The translations under genes were made by a program, and so were the position numbers. A stretch of 64,000 nucleotides of DNA, from contig JAIBBC010000001.1 in NCBI GenBank assembly GCA_019694875.1, forward strand, positions 1,495,501-1,559,500. Reading direction: 5' to 3'. The notes beneath the pieces were generated by a model, which saw only the letters and a program-made list of their open reading frames with translations, searched no databases and was not told the DNA's origin. This DNA is from Cyclobacteriaceae bacterium (GTDB lineage: Bacteria; Bacteroidota; Bacteroidia; Cytophagales; Cyclobacteriaceae). Positions 8,252-18,179 of the stretch are shown here, piece by piece (positions within the stretch are counted from its first letter, which is position 1; every line of letters starts with the position of its first letter).

Positions 8252-9955
8252 ATGAAAGCCGAATACGAAATGAGGCCAGCCGGATTTTGGATTCGCGTTT
8301 TGGCGACCTGGATAGATTCGCTCGTGGTTTATTGTTTTTGCTCAGTCCTTTTCTACGTTTTATTGATGATCGGGCCTCATTACTTCCCTTTCAACTTTGC
8401 CTTTATTACGACCTACCTCATTTACACTTTGGTCGCCACGGTGTTTTTGGGTACTACTGCAGGTAAGTGGTTTATAGGAATTCAGGTGATACCTAATGCT
8501 CACCGTGGAGAAAAGCCCCTGCTTTTTTTACGTGAGTCTTTATTCAAAATTATAAGCATACTCTTATTCGGTATTGGATTGTTTTGGATTGCCATAAATC
8601 GGAAGAAAAATGCATGGCACGATTATTTTGCGTGCACAAGGGTATGGGACATCGGCACTGCGAACTTAAACTATGGTTCACGCATTGTTGCTTCTATAAC
8701 CCTTTTTACAGCAGTTACCTGGTACCTGACAGGCATCGTTCGCCCAATTGTGACAGCAAATCGTAATACAATTGATGCTTCAAATCGTAAACTGGCGTTC
8801 TTATTTCGTCCGCCTGACTCGGTTGAAAGCGCACCGGAATTGAATTTAACGACTTTTCAAGATTGGTTGAAACATAATTCGCAACCGGCAAAGCAGTATG
8901 CGATCGAAATGGCCCGTACACATCAGGTTACATTATTTGGGGAAGAGCACCTCGATGCGGGGGCTGTTAATTTCTTTACATCACTAATACCCGGTCTTTA
9001 TCATCAGGCTGGTGTTCGCGTACTGGCTCTTGAAATTGTTCCCTCATCTTGCAATCGGCAATTGAGTGAATTAATTGACTCAAATGTGTATAACTATGAA
9101 CTCGCCCTTGAAATAGCGAGAAAAAATGTTTGGCGATCGTGGGGATATGAAGAGTATTGGAATATACTTTATGTGGTATGGCAGCTTAATCGTCAACTTC
9201 CACCTCAGGCAGAAAAGTTGAAGGTGATTGGTCTTGAAGGAAACTGGACTATGCCAGACATTTCGTTGCTTGGAATTTCTCAAGACTCAAAGGGCGACAG
9301 TCCATTTGTGGAGAAGTTTCGCGTTTTTTCGGCCCTCAACGACTTGCCTGAAGTCGTTTTTCGAGACAACCTTATGGCGCAGAAGATTGAGCAGTTGGCC
9401 TTTGATCAGCACAAAAAAACAGTGGTGTATATTGGCTTTGAGCATACAATGATAAATTACGCTCGGTGCGTTGTCGGGAAGGAAAAAATCGTTCCTGTTA
9501 AGATTGTAGTCGGGCTTTTGCTTTCACAGAAACACCCAGGAGAAATCTGGCAGATTAAACTCAACACTAACCTTGCAGTCAGCAGAAAAAATGCCACCGG
9601 TTCTTTGAATTCATTTTTCGACTCAACGTTTGCTGTTGCTGGCTATGGATTAGGATTTACCGTGAGAGGATCACCATTCGAAAAAATTCGGGATGAGTTC
9701 TGTGATTATTTTTCGGGGCTGCCCGGGTCATGTTTTGGAGATATTTGTCAGGGACTGATTGCGTTGAATCCATCTTATGAGAATGCAAAATGTCATTGGA
9801 TGTCCGGGTACTTCTCAGATATCATGATAATGGAGAATAAACCCCTGTATGACTTTCAGTTGAGGTTACTGACAGGGGAAGAACAAAACAGCAAAAAAAA
9901 CATCGACTACTCGAATGCGGCCGAGCTAAATAAGTTGTTTCAGAAACTTAACTGA
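8252..9955 (+). CDS. RDD-domain / erythromycin-esterase-like fusion protein
   Basis: The N-terminal third is an RDD membrane domain (RPAGFWIRVLATWIDSLVVY, then GTTAGKWFIGIQVI and ARKNAWHDYFACTRVWD-like sequence) with about four membrane helices. A further helix near residue 160 leads into a domain of about 350 residues that resembles the EreA/ChaN/TIKI superfamily: VTLFGEEHLDAGAVNFF and VLALEIVPSS match its GE-H and E motifs, and YIGFEHTMINYAR a later one. The joint suggests a membrane-tethered hydrolase. I chose the ATG at 8252; the frame extends to 8213. I am sure of the RDD domain and less sure of the second one. Confidence 0.72.
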   Translation: MKAEYEMRPAGFWIRVLATWIDSLVVYCFCSVLFYVLLMIGPHYFPFNFAFITTYLIYTLVATVFLGTTAGKWFIGIQVIPNAHRGEKPLLFLRESLFKIISILLFGIGLFWIAINRKKNAWHDYFACTRVWDIGTANLNYGSRIVASITLFTAVTWYLTGIVRPIVTANRNTIDASNRKLAFLFRPPDSVESAPELNLTTFQDWLKHNSQPAKQYAIEMARTHQVTLFGEEHLDAGAVNFFTSLIPGLYHQAGVRVLALEIVPSSCNRQLSELIDSNVYNYELALEIARKNVWRSWGYEEYWNILYVVWQLNRQLPPQAEKLKVIGLEGNWTMPDISLLGISQDSKGDSPFVEKFRVFSALNDLPEVVFRDNLMAQKIEQLAFDQHKKTVVYIGFEHTMINYARCVVGKEKIVPVKIVVGLLLSQKHPGEIWQIKLNTNLAVSRKNATGSLNSFFDSTFAVAGYGLGFTVRGSPFEKIRDEFCDYFSGLPGSCFGDICQGLIALNPSYENAKCHWMSGYFSDIMIMENKPLYDFQLRLLTGEEQNSKKNIDYSNAAELNKLFQKLN

Positions 9956-10031
9956 ACGAGGATGATGGGCAGATTGATATGCGGAACAAGTCAAAAAAAG
10001 TTATTTTACTGACAATGAAATTGATCTAATC

Positions 10032-10922
10032 ATGGAGATACGTCATTTGCGACTGGTGAAGTCCATCGTGGAAGAGGGAAGTATTACCAAGGCTATCGAT
10101 AAACTTCACCTCACGCAATCGGCCCTGAGCCATCAACTCAAGGAGGCGGAAGAACAACTCGGCACAAAAATTTTTCACCGGATCAATAAGAAACTAATTC
10201 TTACTAAAGCGGGAGAGAAACTATATGAAACTGCAATAGACGTTCTTCATAAACTGGCAGACACGAAAAGCCAGATCAAGAATCTTGTATATGGTGAACA
10301 CGGGGAAATAAGAATCAGTACCGAATGTTATACAAGCTATTACTGGTTACCGGGTTTGATACGGGAGTTTCAGGTAAAGTATCCAAACGTTGAGTTGAGA
10401 ATATTGATGGAAGGTTTCAATAAGCCGGTGGAAAAACTACTTGATGGCAAGTTAGACGTTATCGTGACCATCGAACGTCTGACTGAAGATCATGTTGAGT
10501 ATCGCGAATTATTTCAGGATGAAATAGTGGCTATCGTACCGGACACCCATCCCTGGGCTGAAAAGAAGTATGTTAACCCGGAAGACTTTAGGGATCAACA
10601 CCTGATTATTCATTCAATGCCCATGAATTCTGTTGCTGTTCATCAGTATTTTTTGGAACCTGCAGGCGTAACTCCCAAAAAAGTGTCAGTACTGCCCTTT
10701 ACCGAGGCTGCTGTACAAATGGTTAATGCCGACATGGGCATCGTAGCCATGGCCCGGTGGATCTTGAAGCCTTATTTGAAGACACCGTCTATCCGGACTG
10801 TAAAGCTTGGCAAAAATGGGTTGAAGCGTATGCACTATGTTGGATTCCTGAAAAATAGAGAACGGCCCAATTACTTCGACAGTTTTATCGAATTTATGCA
10901 ACGTGAAATTAACATTACCTGA
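10032..10922 (+). CDS. LysR-family transcriptional regulator
   Basis: A DNA-binding regulator with the LysR winged HTH at residues 1-60 (LRLVKSIVEEGSITKAIDKLHLTQSALSHQ) and a periplasmic-binding-protein-like effector domain after it. The 296 residues are typical, and the closest look is to the MetR-like subgroup. Its 3' end overlaps the 3' end of the convergent carboxymuconolactone-decarboxylase-like gene by 8 bases. Target genes cannot be told from this window. Confidence 0.92.
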   Translation: MEIRHLRLVKSIVEEGSITKAIDKLHLTQSALSHQLKEAEEQLGTKIFHRINKKLILTKAGEKLYETAIDVLHKLADTKSQIKNLVYGEHGEIRISTECYTSYYWLPGLIREFQVKYPNVELRILMEGFNKPVEKLLDGKLDVIVTIERLTEDHVEYRELFQDEIVAIVPDTHPWAEKKYVNPEDFRDQHLIIHSMPMNSVAVHQYFLEPAGVTPKKVSVLPFTEAAVQMVNADMGIVAMARWILKPYLKTPSIRTVKLGKNGLKRMHYVGFLKNRERPNYFDSFIEFMQREINIT

Positions 10923-11382
10923 CGCCCGCTTGCAGTACGCCCATCGTTGTTGTTTTTGTTAATTGGTATTCTTCGGTAAGATTGCATATCCGGCCCAACC
11001 GCTGCGAGGCCGAAATAAATGTTATGAATGCGCATAGCGCTGAAATCTCGCGATCATTGAATTCTTGACCGAGGATAGCGAAATGTTGACGAGTAATGGA
11101 TGTGTGATCCGCAACGAATAAGGCGGCAAATGCAACGGCAACGGAAGTGCGGCTGTCAGCAAGTTCGGTATCGGCACGTCCAGCCTTTACCATACAGTAC
11201 TCGCACTGATTGCCAAAAGCCAGGGTTCTCCTGACCTGTTCCAATAGATGGCTGTCTAGCCCGGAAGCGGTAAAAAGCGAAAGCTCGAGTCTATTCCATG
11301 CATCGAGAATCGCCAGATTGTGGCCGAGTAATTGTTCAAAGGGTGTAGCGCCCAAATTGGAAAGTGCTAAGTATGTGCCCAT
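10915..11382 (-). CDS. carboxymuconolactone decarboxylase-family protein (AhpD-like)
   Basis: An all-helical AhpD/CMD-fold protein of 155 residues. The redox motif CEYCMVKAG (a CxxC pair within GNQCEYC) is the AhpD-type active site, and the preceding EQVRRTLAFG fits the family. It probably reduces peroxides or carries out a thiol-disulfide reaction, but the substrate is unknown. Its start lies 47 bases inside the end of the upstream metallopeptidase gene, so the two are coupled or the true start is a little further in. Confidence 0.78.
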   Translation of the reverse strand: MGTYLALSNLGATPFEQLLGHNLAILDAWNRLELSLFTASGLDSHLLEQVRRTLAFGNQCEYCMVKAGRADTELADSRTSVAVAFAALFVADHTSITRQHFAILGQEFNDREISALCAFITFISASQRLGRICNLTEEYQLTKTTTMGVLQAGVR

Positions 11383-12322
11383 TTTTTTCGTAGTTACTGC
11401 TTTTAAGAAAGCGCTTGCTGTAGCTCATTTTCAAAATTTGCTTAATGGCCTTCTTTTTATCAGGAAGTGATTCATATAGACTTTTGCAGACTTGATACCC
11501 GATGAAATAACCCATATCAGGAGTTGTGGCACTTCCTCCATTATAAAGCCATTTGGAGACATCATTTTTCATCATATCTTTTTTGAATTCCTTCCATAAA
11601 GTCTCTTCGTATCTCAGGCCAAATTCCATGCGTGCGTTATTGATATGCTCTCCAATAGCGAGTTCACTTACAAAATCGGCAGCACCTTCACTTAGACTCA
11701 GGGTAAGGAGCCGATGGTTGAGGTATCCCCAGATAAATTGAAACCCGAGTAGTTTTTGTTGCGTATGAATAGCCTCGTGCGCAACCATTGCAACGATGTC
11801 ACCCGTGTGGCCTATCACGGATCGTTGCCAATGCGGCAATTCATGTGTCACGGTGGCAGAATTAGCAGCGGCCAGTTCTGAACCGATAACAATTTGATTG
11901 TTGCGGGTTGTGCCTCCGCTTTTGAGGCAACCGATTATGAAATATACATCCGGTGTTTTAAACCCCTCACACAACGTCTTGACCTTTTCCAGTGCTGATT
12001 CTATTTCTTGTTTTCTTCGGGAAATACCGAGGGTAACTGATCTTATAGATTCCCAATATTCGGGGTATGCCCGGATGATAGCAACATAGTCCCTCGCAGA
12101 ATAGCCGTATTGGTTAAGAAACTTTGTTAGCGTGCGACTACCGGTGTTGATGTATAACGATTGGATCGTACCAATTGAATCAGATGAATATTTCAGGCTG
12201 TCGTAAGCAATCCAAAAATTCTCAACGTCCCGTGTACTGATAATTGGTTTGGACTGGCTGCGTACCGTACCCGTCAGGCACAGCATGACGGACGAAAGAA
12301 TTAGGAGTCTAAGCATTCTCAT
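11336..12322 (-). CDS. putative secreted zinc metallopeptidase (gluzincin-like, DUF2268-like)
   Basis: A 328-residue protein with a signal peptide (residues 1-22, ending TVRSQS). The central motif MVAHEAIHTQQK contains HExxH, and about 20-30 residues later SLSEGAADFVSEL supplies a likely third zinc ligand Glu, as in gluzincins. The surrounding FIIGCLKSGGTT and GSELAA resemble DUF2268-type putative proteases. It overlaps the CMD-like gene downstream and begins one base after the end of the EamA transporter gene. Confidence 0.72.
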   Translation of the reverse strand: MRMLRLLILSSVMLCLTGTVRSQSKPIISTRDVENFWIAYDSLKYSSDSIGTIQSLYINTGSRTLTKFLNQYGYSARDYVAIIRAYPEYWESIRSVTLGISRRKQEIESALEKVKTLCEGFKTPDVYFIIGCLKSGGTTRNNQIVIGSELAAANSATVTHELPHWQRSVIGHTGDIVAMVAHEAIHTQQKLLGFQFIWGYLNHRLLTLSLSEGAADFVSELAIGEHINNARMEFGLRYEETLWKEFKKDMMKNDVSKWLYNGGSATTPDMGYFIGYQVCKSLYESLPDKKKAIKQILKMSYSKRFLKSSNYEKNGHILSTFQFGRYTL

Positions 12323-13201
12323 CTATGCAACACGTTTTTGATTGGTGATGAAAAGCCCAAGTACAATGAGCGCGGCTCCCGCATACACATTCCAGTAAAT
12401 CCGTTCATTCAGGAACACGATTCCAAGTATCACTGAAATCACGGGCATCAGATAAGTAACGAGCGTTAGAAACGAAGCTTCCGCGCGTTCGATGATCTTG
12501 AAGTAGACAATATAAGCCATAGCCGTGCCGAAGAATCCGAGTGATGCGATCGCTAACCAAAAAGCTGAATCAACCTGGGGTAAGGATGAAGGATTTCCGA
12601 ATGTAAGAAATACCGGCAACAGCATAAAGGAGGCATACAAGAGCTGGTAGGCCGGAGCGATCAAGGGTCTTAATCCTGTAAGTTTCTTCTTAATGAACAC
12701 AGCAGCAAGCCCATAGCTGGCCGCGGCCAGCGAAACCAGGAAAATACCGAGTACAGAGCCGAGATTTCCAGTATTTATGTACGGAACCAATAGAAAACAC
12801 AGTCCCCCGAATCCCATCAGCGTACCGATAATTTTATAGACTCCGAGTTTTTCTTCTTTGTTCCAGAAAAACGTAATGAAGAGTGTGAAGAATGGAGTAA
12901 GGCCATTAAGGATACCTGCCAGCGCACTATCGATGTACTGCTCGCCCCAGGATATAAGTGAATACGGTAATGCCATGTTCAAAAACCCGCTGATAGCGAA
13001 ATAATACCAGGGAATTGTACCCTTGCGTAAGGAGGCTTTTTTAATCGCAAGGATGATAAAAAGAATTGTTGCACCGATGACAATGCGAAATGTTGAGATA
13101 GCCAGGGGTGAAGCTTGTTGCACAGCAATTTTGATAAACATGAAAGAAGGCCCCCACAGACAGGCGAGCAGAAGTAAAAGCAGGTAATTTTTGATTTTCA
13201 T
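12323..13201 (-). CDS. EamA/DMT-family transporter
   Basis: A drug/metabolite transporter with about ten membrane helices in two EamA repeats. The first begins LLLLLLACLWGPSFMFIKIAV and the second around AAASYGLAAVFIKKK. The PxSLISWGEQYI and LTPFFTLFITFF segments are family-typical. I start it at the ATG at 13,201, which gives the usual length; the frame extends to 13,345 with a basic, Cys-containing stretch that looks untranslated. Substrate unknown. Confidence 0.9.
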   Translation of the reverse strand: MKIKNYLLLLLLACLWGPSFMFIKIAVQQASPLAISTFRIVIGATILFIILAIKKASLRKGTIPWYYFAISGFLNMALPYSLISWGEQYIDSALAGILNGLTPFFTLFITFFWNKEEKLGVYKIIGTLMGFGGLCFLLVPYINTGNLGSVLGIFLVSLAAASYGLAAVFIKKKLTGLRPLIAPAYQLLYASFMLLPVFLTFGNPSSLPQVDSAFWLAIASLGFFGTAMAYIVYFKIIERAEASFLTLVTYLMPVISVILGIVFLNERIYWNVYAGAALIVLGLFITNQKRVA

Positions 13202-13425
13202 ATACCTATGTTTGATACGTGAAACTTTGCAGCAGCGATACTTATAGCGATACTTAATAAAGGGTGTAAACGACCGTTGAAAAGCCTTGACATCACCGCG
13301 ACAAGATACTGTAGTGCCGTTCATGTCATGATGAAATAAATTCACAACATGTGTGAAAGGATTTCATTTGTAACGCAATTCCGGATGTTTGAACATTGCA
13401 TCAATGCCAAACCGCTTTATGCCAA

Positions 13426-15647
13426 ATGTTGAGTATTATTCGAAACGTATTTACTTTTTTACTACTGCCATGCGCCAGCGTGTGTAGCATGGCGCAAACA
13501 GATTCCGACACAATCCGAGCAATTTCAATTGGGAAAATTCAGGGTTCGATTAAAATTGATGGTCAATTGCTTGAAACAGAATGGCGGGGAATTGATGTCG
13601 CAAGTAATTTCTACAATCAATTCCCGAGCGATCAGGGATTCGCCCGCAATAAAACGGAAGTGCGGGTACTTTTTAACGAAACGTTTCTATATGTCGGCAT
13701 AGTCTGTCACTTTAGTCAGGGCTATAAACCTGTAATTCAGTCTCTCAAACGCGATAATTTGTGGTGGTTGAGTGACGCGGTTTCTATTATTGTTGACCCG
13801 CAGGGATCCCGAACCAACGGCATGATGTTCGCGCTTAACGCAAAAGGCGCTCAGGGCGATTGCACGGTTAGCAATCAGGTGACTACAAGCGCTTACAATA
13901 TCAATTGGGATGCACAATGGTTTTCTGCTACGCAGGAGTATGCCGATAAATGGGTTGCCGAAATGGCTATCCCCTTTCGGGCGTTGCGCTACAAGCAGGA
14001 AAAGCAGCAATGGGTTGTGCAATTCATCCGGTACGATATGGAATATAATTCCATTTCAACCTGGAGTCATGTTCCGATAAACCTGGCCAATTTCAACTTA
14101 CTCAAGGCAGGGCGGCTGGACTGGATGACATCGTTACCTAAGTTTAAAGGCAACGTATCGTTGGCCCCATTTGCGACTACAGGCGTAACACAGCAGGCTG
14201 GACACAGCGAACCGGGCCGCTCTTTTGAGTTGGGCATGGATGCTAAGGTTGCGTTGAGCACAGCGATGAATCTTGATGTTACCGTTAACCCTGATTTCTC
14301 TCAGGTAGACGTTGATCAACAGGTCGTTAACCTTACACGATTTAGCCTGTTTTTTCCGGAACGGAGATTTTTCTTCTTAGAAAATTCAGACATGTTTTCG
14401 AATATGGGCGTACCGTTTATTCGGCCCTTTTTTTCGCGAAGAATCGGACTTAAGAATGGAAATGTTGTTCCGCTGGCCGGAGGTCTTCGATTAACCGGAA
14501 ATGTGAACCCCAACTTGCGCATTGGGCTCATGAACATGCTCGAGCAGCCCACGGATACTACATACAATAACTTTACGGTCGGTGCTTTTCAGCAAACACT
14601 TTGGAAGAATTCAATTGTTCAGGGATTATTCACGAACGTGCAAACCCTCGGTGATAGCGAAACAAAAATACTCAAGTACAACCGCACGGCCGGTCTTGAG
14701 TTTAAATATCTCACGGAAAACAGAAAATGGAACATCATTGGCCGATACCATCAGGCTTTTCGTGAAGATATTGAGAACGATAATCGCTACCTGCATCTGG
14801 GAGTCGCCTATAATACTCAGAAATGGTTTATTGACATAAACTATCTGAACCTTGGCCAAAACTACGTGAACGATCTGGGATTCGCACCACGACTCTTTCA
14901 ATATGACCCGGCAAGCGACAGCACATCCGGATGGGTTTTGTAGAGAACTTCTCAGAGGTTTACTACCGAATCTTTGCTAAAGAAGGAAGCGCTGTTTCCT
15001 ACCATGGACCGAAACTGACTTCGGATATTTATTTCAGAGGCGGAAATTCAATCAACGAATCTGACGTACTGTTAGTCTATGAAGTTAATTTTCGCAATCA
15101 GAGCTATCTGAGTTTTGGAATGCGTGACAACTACGTGGATCTCTTTTACCCGGTTTTCTTATTGTCTGGAAACCTTGAACCCTTACCTGCAAAGTCGTAT
15201 CATTTCACAGCGACAGAATTTAACTATCAGTCTCGCCCGGCAGATATTTTTTCCTATCTATTGAACGTAAGCTATGGATCGTTTTATAGTGGGAAAAGGC
15301 TGGGGATAAACCCGGAAGTAAAGCTGAGAATTCAGCCGCATGTAAATATTCGGGCTTATTATGGCTACAATGAAGTGCGCTTCCCGAAGCTGGTCGGGGA
15401 AGGGAAGTACCATCTAATCGGATCAAGTGTGGAAATACTGTTCTCGACAAAGATGTTTTGGACAACATTCTTTCAATACAACACACAAAGCGATAACGTG
15501 AACATCAACAGCCGGTTTCAGTGGCGGTTCCGCCCCCTGTCTGATTTGTTTGTTGTGTACTCGGATAATTATACGAACGACTTTGTTAACAAGAACAGGG
15601 GAGTGGTCGTAAAGCTGATCTATTGGATCAATGCGATCAATCGATAA
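13426..15647 (+). pseudogene. DUF5916 family outer-membrane protein, split by a frameshift
   Basis: The first part (to 14,943) has a signal peptide, an N-terminal carbohydrate-binding-like beta domain (KIDGQLLETEW...) and the start of the DUF5916 barrel (NPDFSQVDVDQQVVNLTRFSLFFPERRFFFLEN, a hallmark). It ends abnormally in ...DSTSGWVL. The second part continues the barrel in the frame one base back (IRMGFVENFSEVYYR) to a normal C-terminal ...VVVKLIYWINAINR. Together they give the length expected of the family (about 740 residues). A one-base deletion near 14,925-14,931 explains the break. I see no slippery heptamer. It could be a true pseudogene or a sequencing error. The frame could also start at 13,396. 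Confidence 0.85.
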
Positions 15648-15658
15648 GTTTTTGCAAA

Positions 15659-16390
15659 CTATTTCAGAAAAGCTATTTCCTGTAAAATCAACGTTAATTC
15701 CGCTGGCTGACTGAAAAAGGGTGAGTGGCTGGTGTTCATTTTATACACTTTCCGGCAGGGAGTTTCCGTATACATTTTTTGTTGAATGAATGGCGTAACG
15801 GCCCGGTCTTCCGTGCACTCAATGTAATACCGGGGAACGCGCCCGAAATTTTCATCCGACAGGTTCAAAGGCGTCACGCCCGTACCAAACGGTTCGGGCC
15901 CAAGCAAAACTTTCGCGAGCTCAACAATGTCTTCCGGGCAGTCGTGGTAAAGGCCTTCTTTATAAATTTCAGTGCGCAGCGTTGTACTGTTAGTCGCCTG
16001 ATTAAAATCCACGTGTGGCTTTAACACGCCTTGTGTGTCCTGCATGGAATATTCGCGCTGGGTTTTTCCGTGAGGAACCAGATATGCGGCCAGGTAAACA
16101 AGGCGTTCAATCCGGTCCGGACGATATTCGGCAGCTTGTGAAATCATAATACCATTCTTACTGTGACCAACGAGTATGACGGGTCCTTCGATTTTATCAA
16201 TTAGTGAACAAATTGAATTAACCGCCAATTCAAGCGTTACCTGTTCGACCGGAGTTTTGTCGCGCCCCATGCCCGGAAGGTTAATAGCATGTACCGTGTG
16301 GCCACTTCTTTCCAACAAGGGTGTTACTCTATGCCAGTTCCAGGCGCTGTGCCATGAACCATGAACAAGAATGAATGTTTTATTTTCCAT
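15659..16390 (-). CDS. alpha/beta-hydrolase (MES/HNL-like)
   Basis: A serine hydrolase of the alpha/beta fold. The oxyanion region is LVHGSWHSAWNW, the nucleophile elbow is VGHSKNG (G-x-S-x-x/G type), and the catalytic His is in TSHSPFFSQP near the C-terminus. This order is that of plant-type methylesterase/hydroxynitrile-lyase-like hydrolases, also common in bacteria. I start it at the ATG at 16,390, giving about 243 residues; the frame runs on to 16,519 with an unlikely Cys-rich extension. Substrate unknown. Confidence 0.88.
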   Translation of the reverse strand: MENKTFILVHGSWHSAWNWHRVTPLLERSGHTVHAINLPGMGRDKTPVEQVTLELAVNSICSLIDKIEGPVILVGHSKNGIMISQAAEYRPDRIERLVYLAAYLVPHGKTQREYSMQDTQGVLKPHVDFNQATNSTTLRTEIYKEGLYHDCPEDIVELAKVLLGPEPFGTGVTPLNLSDENFGRVPRYYIECTEDRAVTPFIQQKMYTETPCRKVYKMNTSHSPFFSQPAELTLILQEIAFLK

Positions 16391-16559
16391 AACATGCGGG
16401 GATTGGTGGTAATGCTTTCTGTTTGTTTTCTGAAGCAAACGTACGGCAGGCATGTTGGCGCAGAAACCTGATTCTTGCTGAAATTGTATCCACATGCTGT
16501 CACGGCATTTTTCGGTCAATTGCGTACTTTCGCGCTCGTTGGAATTAATCTAAAAGCAC

Positions 16560-17057
16560 ATGAACAATAAAATGCGGGTTTATCACCGGTACCTCGGTTT
16601 CTTTCTGTCGGGCATTATGGCTGTTTACGCACTGAGCGGTGTTACCATGATTTTCAGGAATACTGATTTTCTGAAATCGGAAGTAAAAACAGAAACATCT
16701 CTTTCACCCAACCTTTCAGATGAAGAGATCGGGAAGGCGTTGCGGATACGTGAGTTCAAATCAGAAAAGACCGAGGGCGATACGGTTTACTTCAGGGATG
16801 GCAAATACAGCAAATCATCCGGAGTGGCGATTCAAAAGTCGAAGAAACTCCCCTATGCACTGGATAAGATGACAAAACTTCACAAAGCGAACACAAACTC
16901 ACCACTCTTTTACCTGAACATTTTCTTTGGCGCTTCGCTGTTATTTTTTGTGATCTCAGCTTTCTGGATGTTTATGCCGGATTCACCCATGTTTAAAAAG
17001 GGACTTTATTTCGCTTTGGGCGGATTGGTGCTTACACTGATATTGATTCTTGTTTGA
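16560..17057 (+). CDS. PepSY-like membrane protein
   Basis: A 165-residue protein with an N-terminal helix (about 10-33; VYHRYLGFFLSGIMAVYALSG is typical of PepSY-TM proteins), a periplasmic region of about 80 residues and two C-terminal helices (about 115-160). PepSY-TM proteins are often tied to iron-reductase or siderophore systems, but nothing of that kind is adjacent. Last chromosomal-looking gene before the accessory region. Confidence 0.65.
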   Translation: MNNKMRVYHRYLGFFLSGIMAVYALSGVTMIFRNTDFLKSEVKTETSLSPNLSDEEIGKALRIREFKSEKTEGDTVYFRDGKYSKSSGVAIQKSKKLPYALDKMTKLHKANTNSPLFYLNIFFGASLLFFVISAFWMFMPDSPMFKKGLYFALGGLVLTLILILV

Positions 17058-17211
17058 AAGCGTTCCTGCTGAATCAGATTATGCATCGGGATTACCTGCG
17101 CTGATGCCTTGAAGGGGAGAGTCAAACAAATAAGCACCTCGCTTCGCTCGCTTTATTTTTCCATGCAGTCTCGACCGAACGAGACGTTCGGCCCGCCTGC
17201 CTGAAAAAACA

Positions 17212-17232
17212 AAAGCCCGGTTTCCGGGCTTT
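17212..17232. terminator. bidirectional terminator-like hairpin
   Basis: A perfect 9-bp stem (AAAGCCCGG / CCGGGCTTT) with a TTT loop, preceded by an A-run. It lies downstream of the PepSY-like gene and marks the end of the conserved block. Confidence 0.75.
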
Positions 17233-17621
17233 GCTTATTTGTTTGCAGAGGAGGAGGGAGTTTTTACCCTGCTATATACTCTGATTATCAGCATTTTACA
17301 TCAATGAAAAAAACGTGGCCAAGAGCGTTTTCAAACCCCTACGATTTTGGACGATTTTGAATGTGGTTGTATGAGTTGTTTACACTATGTGCGAGAACAA
17401 CAAAACTCAACATTCAAACGCAGTAAGAACATTGGTAATTTCAATATCAATGGTGAATCGATAGTGAGATACAGCTGCGGATTAAAAGAACGAATTTTTG
17501 AGCAACTCGCCAATACCGTTTCATTTTCTGGTATGCTTTACCGGCAGAATTGACTGCGGCAAACAATGAGATAGGTAGAAATATCTTAAATTGAAATATT
17601 AGAAGCCATCACTAAAAACAT
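17233..17621. other. gene-poor junction between chromosome and accessory region
   Basis: No convincing gene. Directly after the terminator comes GCAGAGGAGGAGGGA (about 17,245-17,259), which looks like the acceptor and T-stem end of a tRNA gene read on the minus strand, but the conserved TTCGAA loop that should follow is missing. A repeated block ACGATTTTGGACGATTTTG lies at 17,341-17,359. A short frame at 17,347-17,553 has a non-ATG start and no family; I left it out. The region may be an insertion junction. Confidence 0.35.
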
Positions 17622-18158
17622 ATGGAAATACCTATACAATTTTTAGATCTGGATAGGCTAAGAGTCTTACGAGTAATTCGCATTGACGGCCCTGACTGGA
17701 ATTCGTTTACTGGGTATATTCACTACCGTAGGCACTTTACCAAGGACTATAATTGTAAAACTTTAGACCTTCTTGATGATTTGATATTTGAAGGAGTCAA
17801 ACAGATGTACAAAAGCTCAACAAGATATATTGATAAAGACATCTTGTTTAAAGGTGAGTATGAGGACTATTTGCGAATAATTCAGGGGGGAAAAATGATC
17901 GAACTTACTTTAAAATTGACTCCCCAAATCCCACACGACAAAATCTGGGATTTAGTGGGTCGAGAATTTACGGAATATCATTTGACATTTCCGTTTAATC
18001 TTCAACTCCTAGGGGAAGATAAGCGATTGAATCATGTGTTAAACTTTGGGGCAGTAACTTTCCCTTTCGATTCAATTGAAAACATTCCGAGAATTTTAAG
18101 AACATTTGAAAAGGGAAATAGCGCAGGGACGGAACAGTTACCATTGGGTACTTTATAA
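17622..18158 (+). CDS. hypothetical protein
   Basis: A 178-residue soluble protein, mixed alpha/beta, with no motif I recognise. The reading frame begins with an ATG after an AT-rich leader. It is followed 21 bases later by the HNH-like gene on the same strand, so the two probably form a small operon of accessory genes. The lower GC content relative to the genes before 17 kb suggests acquisition. Confidence 0.6.
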   Translation: MEIPIQFLDLDRLRVLRVIRIDGPDWNSFTGYIHYRRHFTKDYNCKTLDLLDDLIFEGVKQMYKSSTRYIDKDILFKGEYEDYLRIIQGGKMIELTLKLTPQIPHDKIWDLVGREFTEYHLTFPFNLQLLGEDKRLNHVLNFGAVTFPFDSIENIPRILRTFEKGNSAGTEQLPLGTL

Positions 18159-18179
18159 CCAAACATTAACCTCATCATT

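Noticed and set aside
17233..17265. tRNA gene after the terminator
   Set aside because: Only an acceptor/T-stem-like stretch is present; no T-loop, anticodon arm or D arm. Kept only as a possible junction remnant.
17347..17553. Short frame of 68 codons in the island junction
   Set aside because: Non-ATG start, unusual composition with four Cys and no family; it lies in the probable insertion junction and may be chance.
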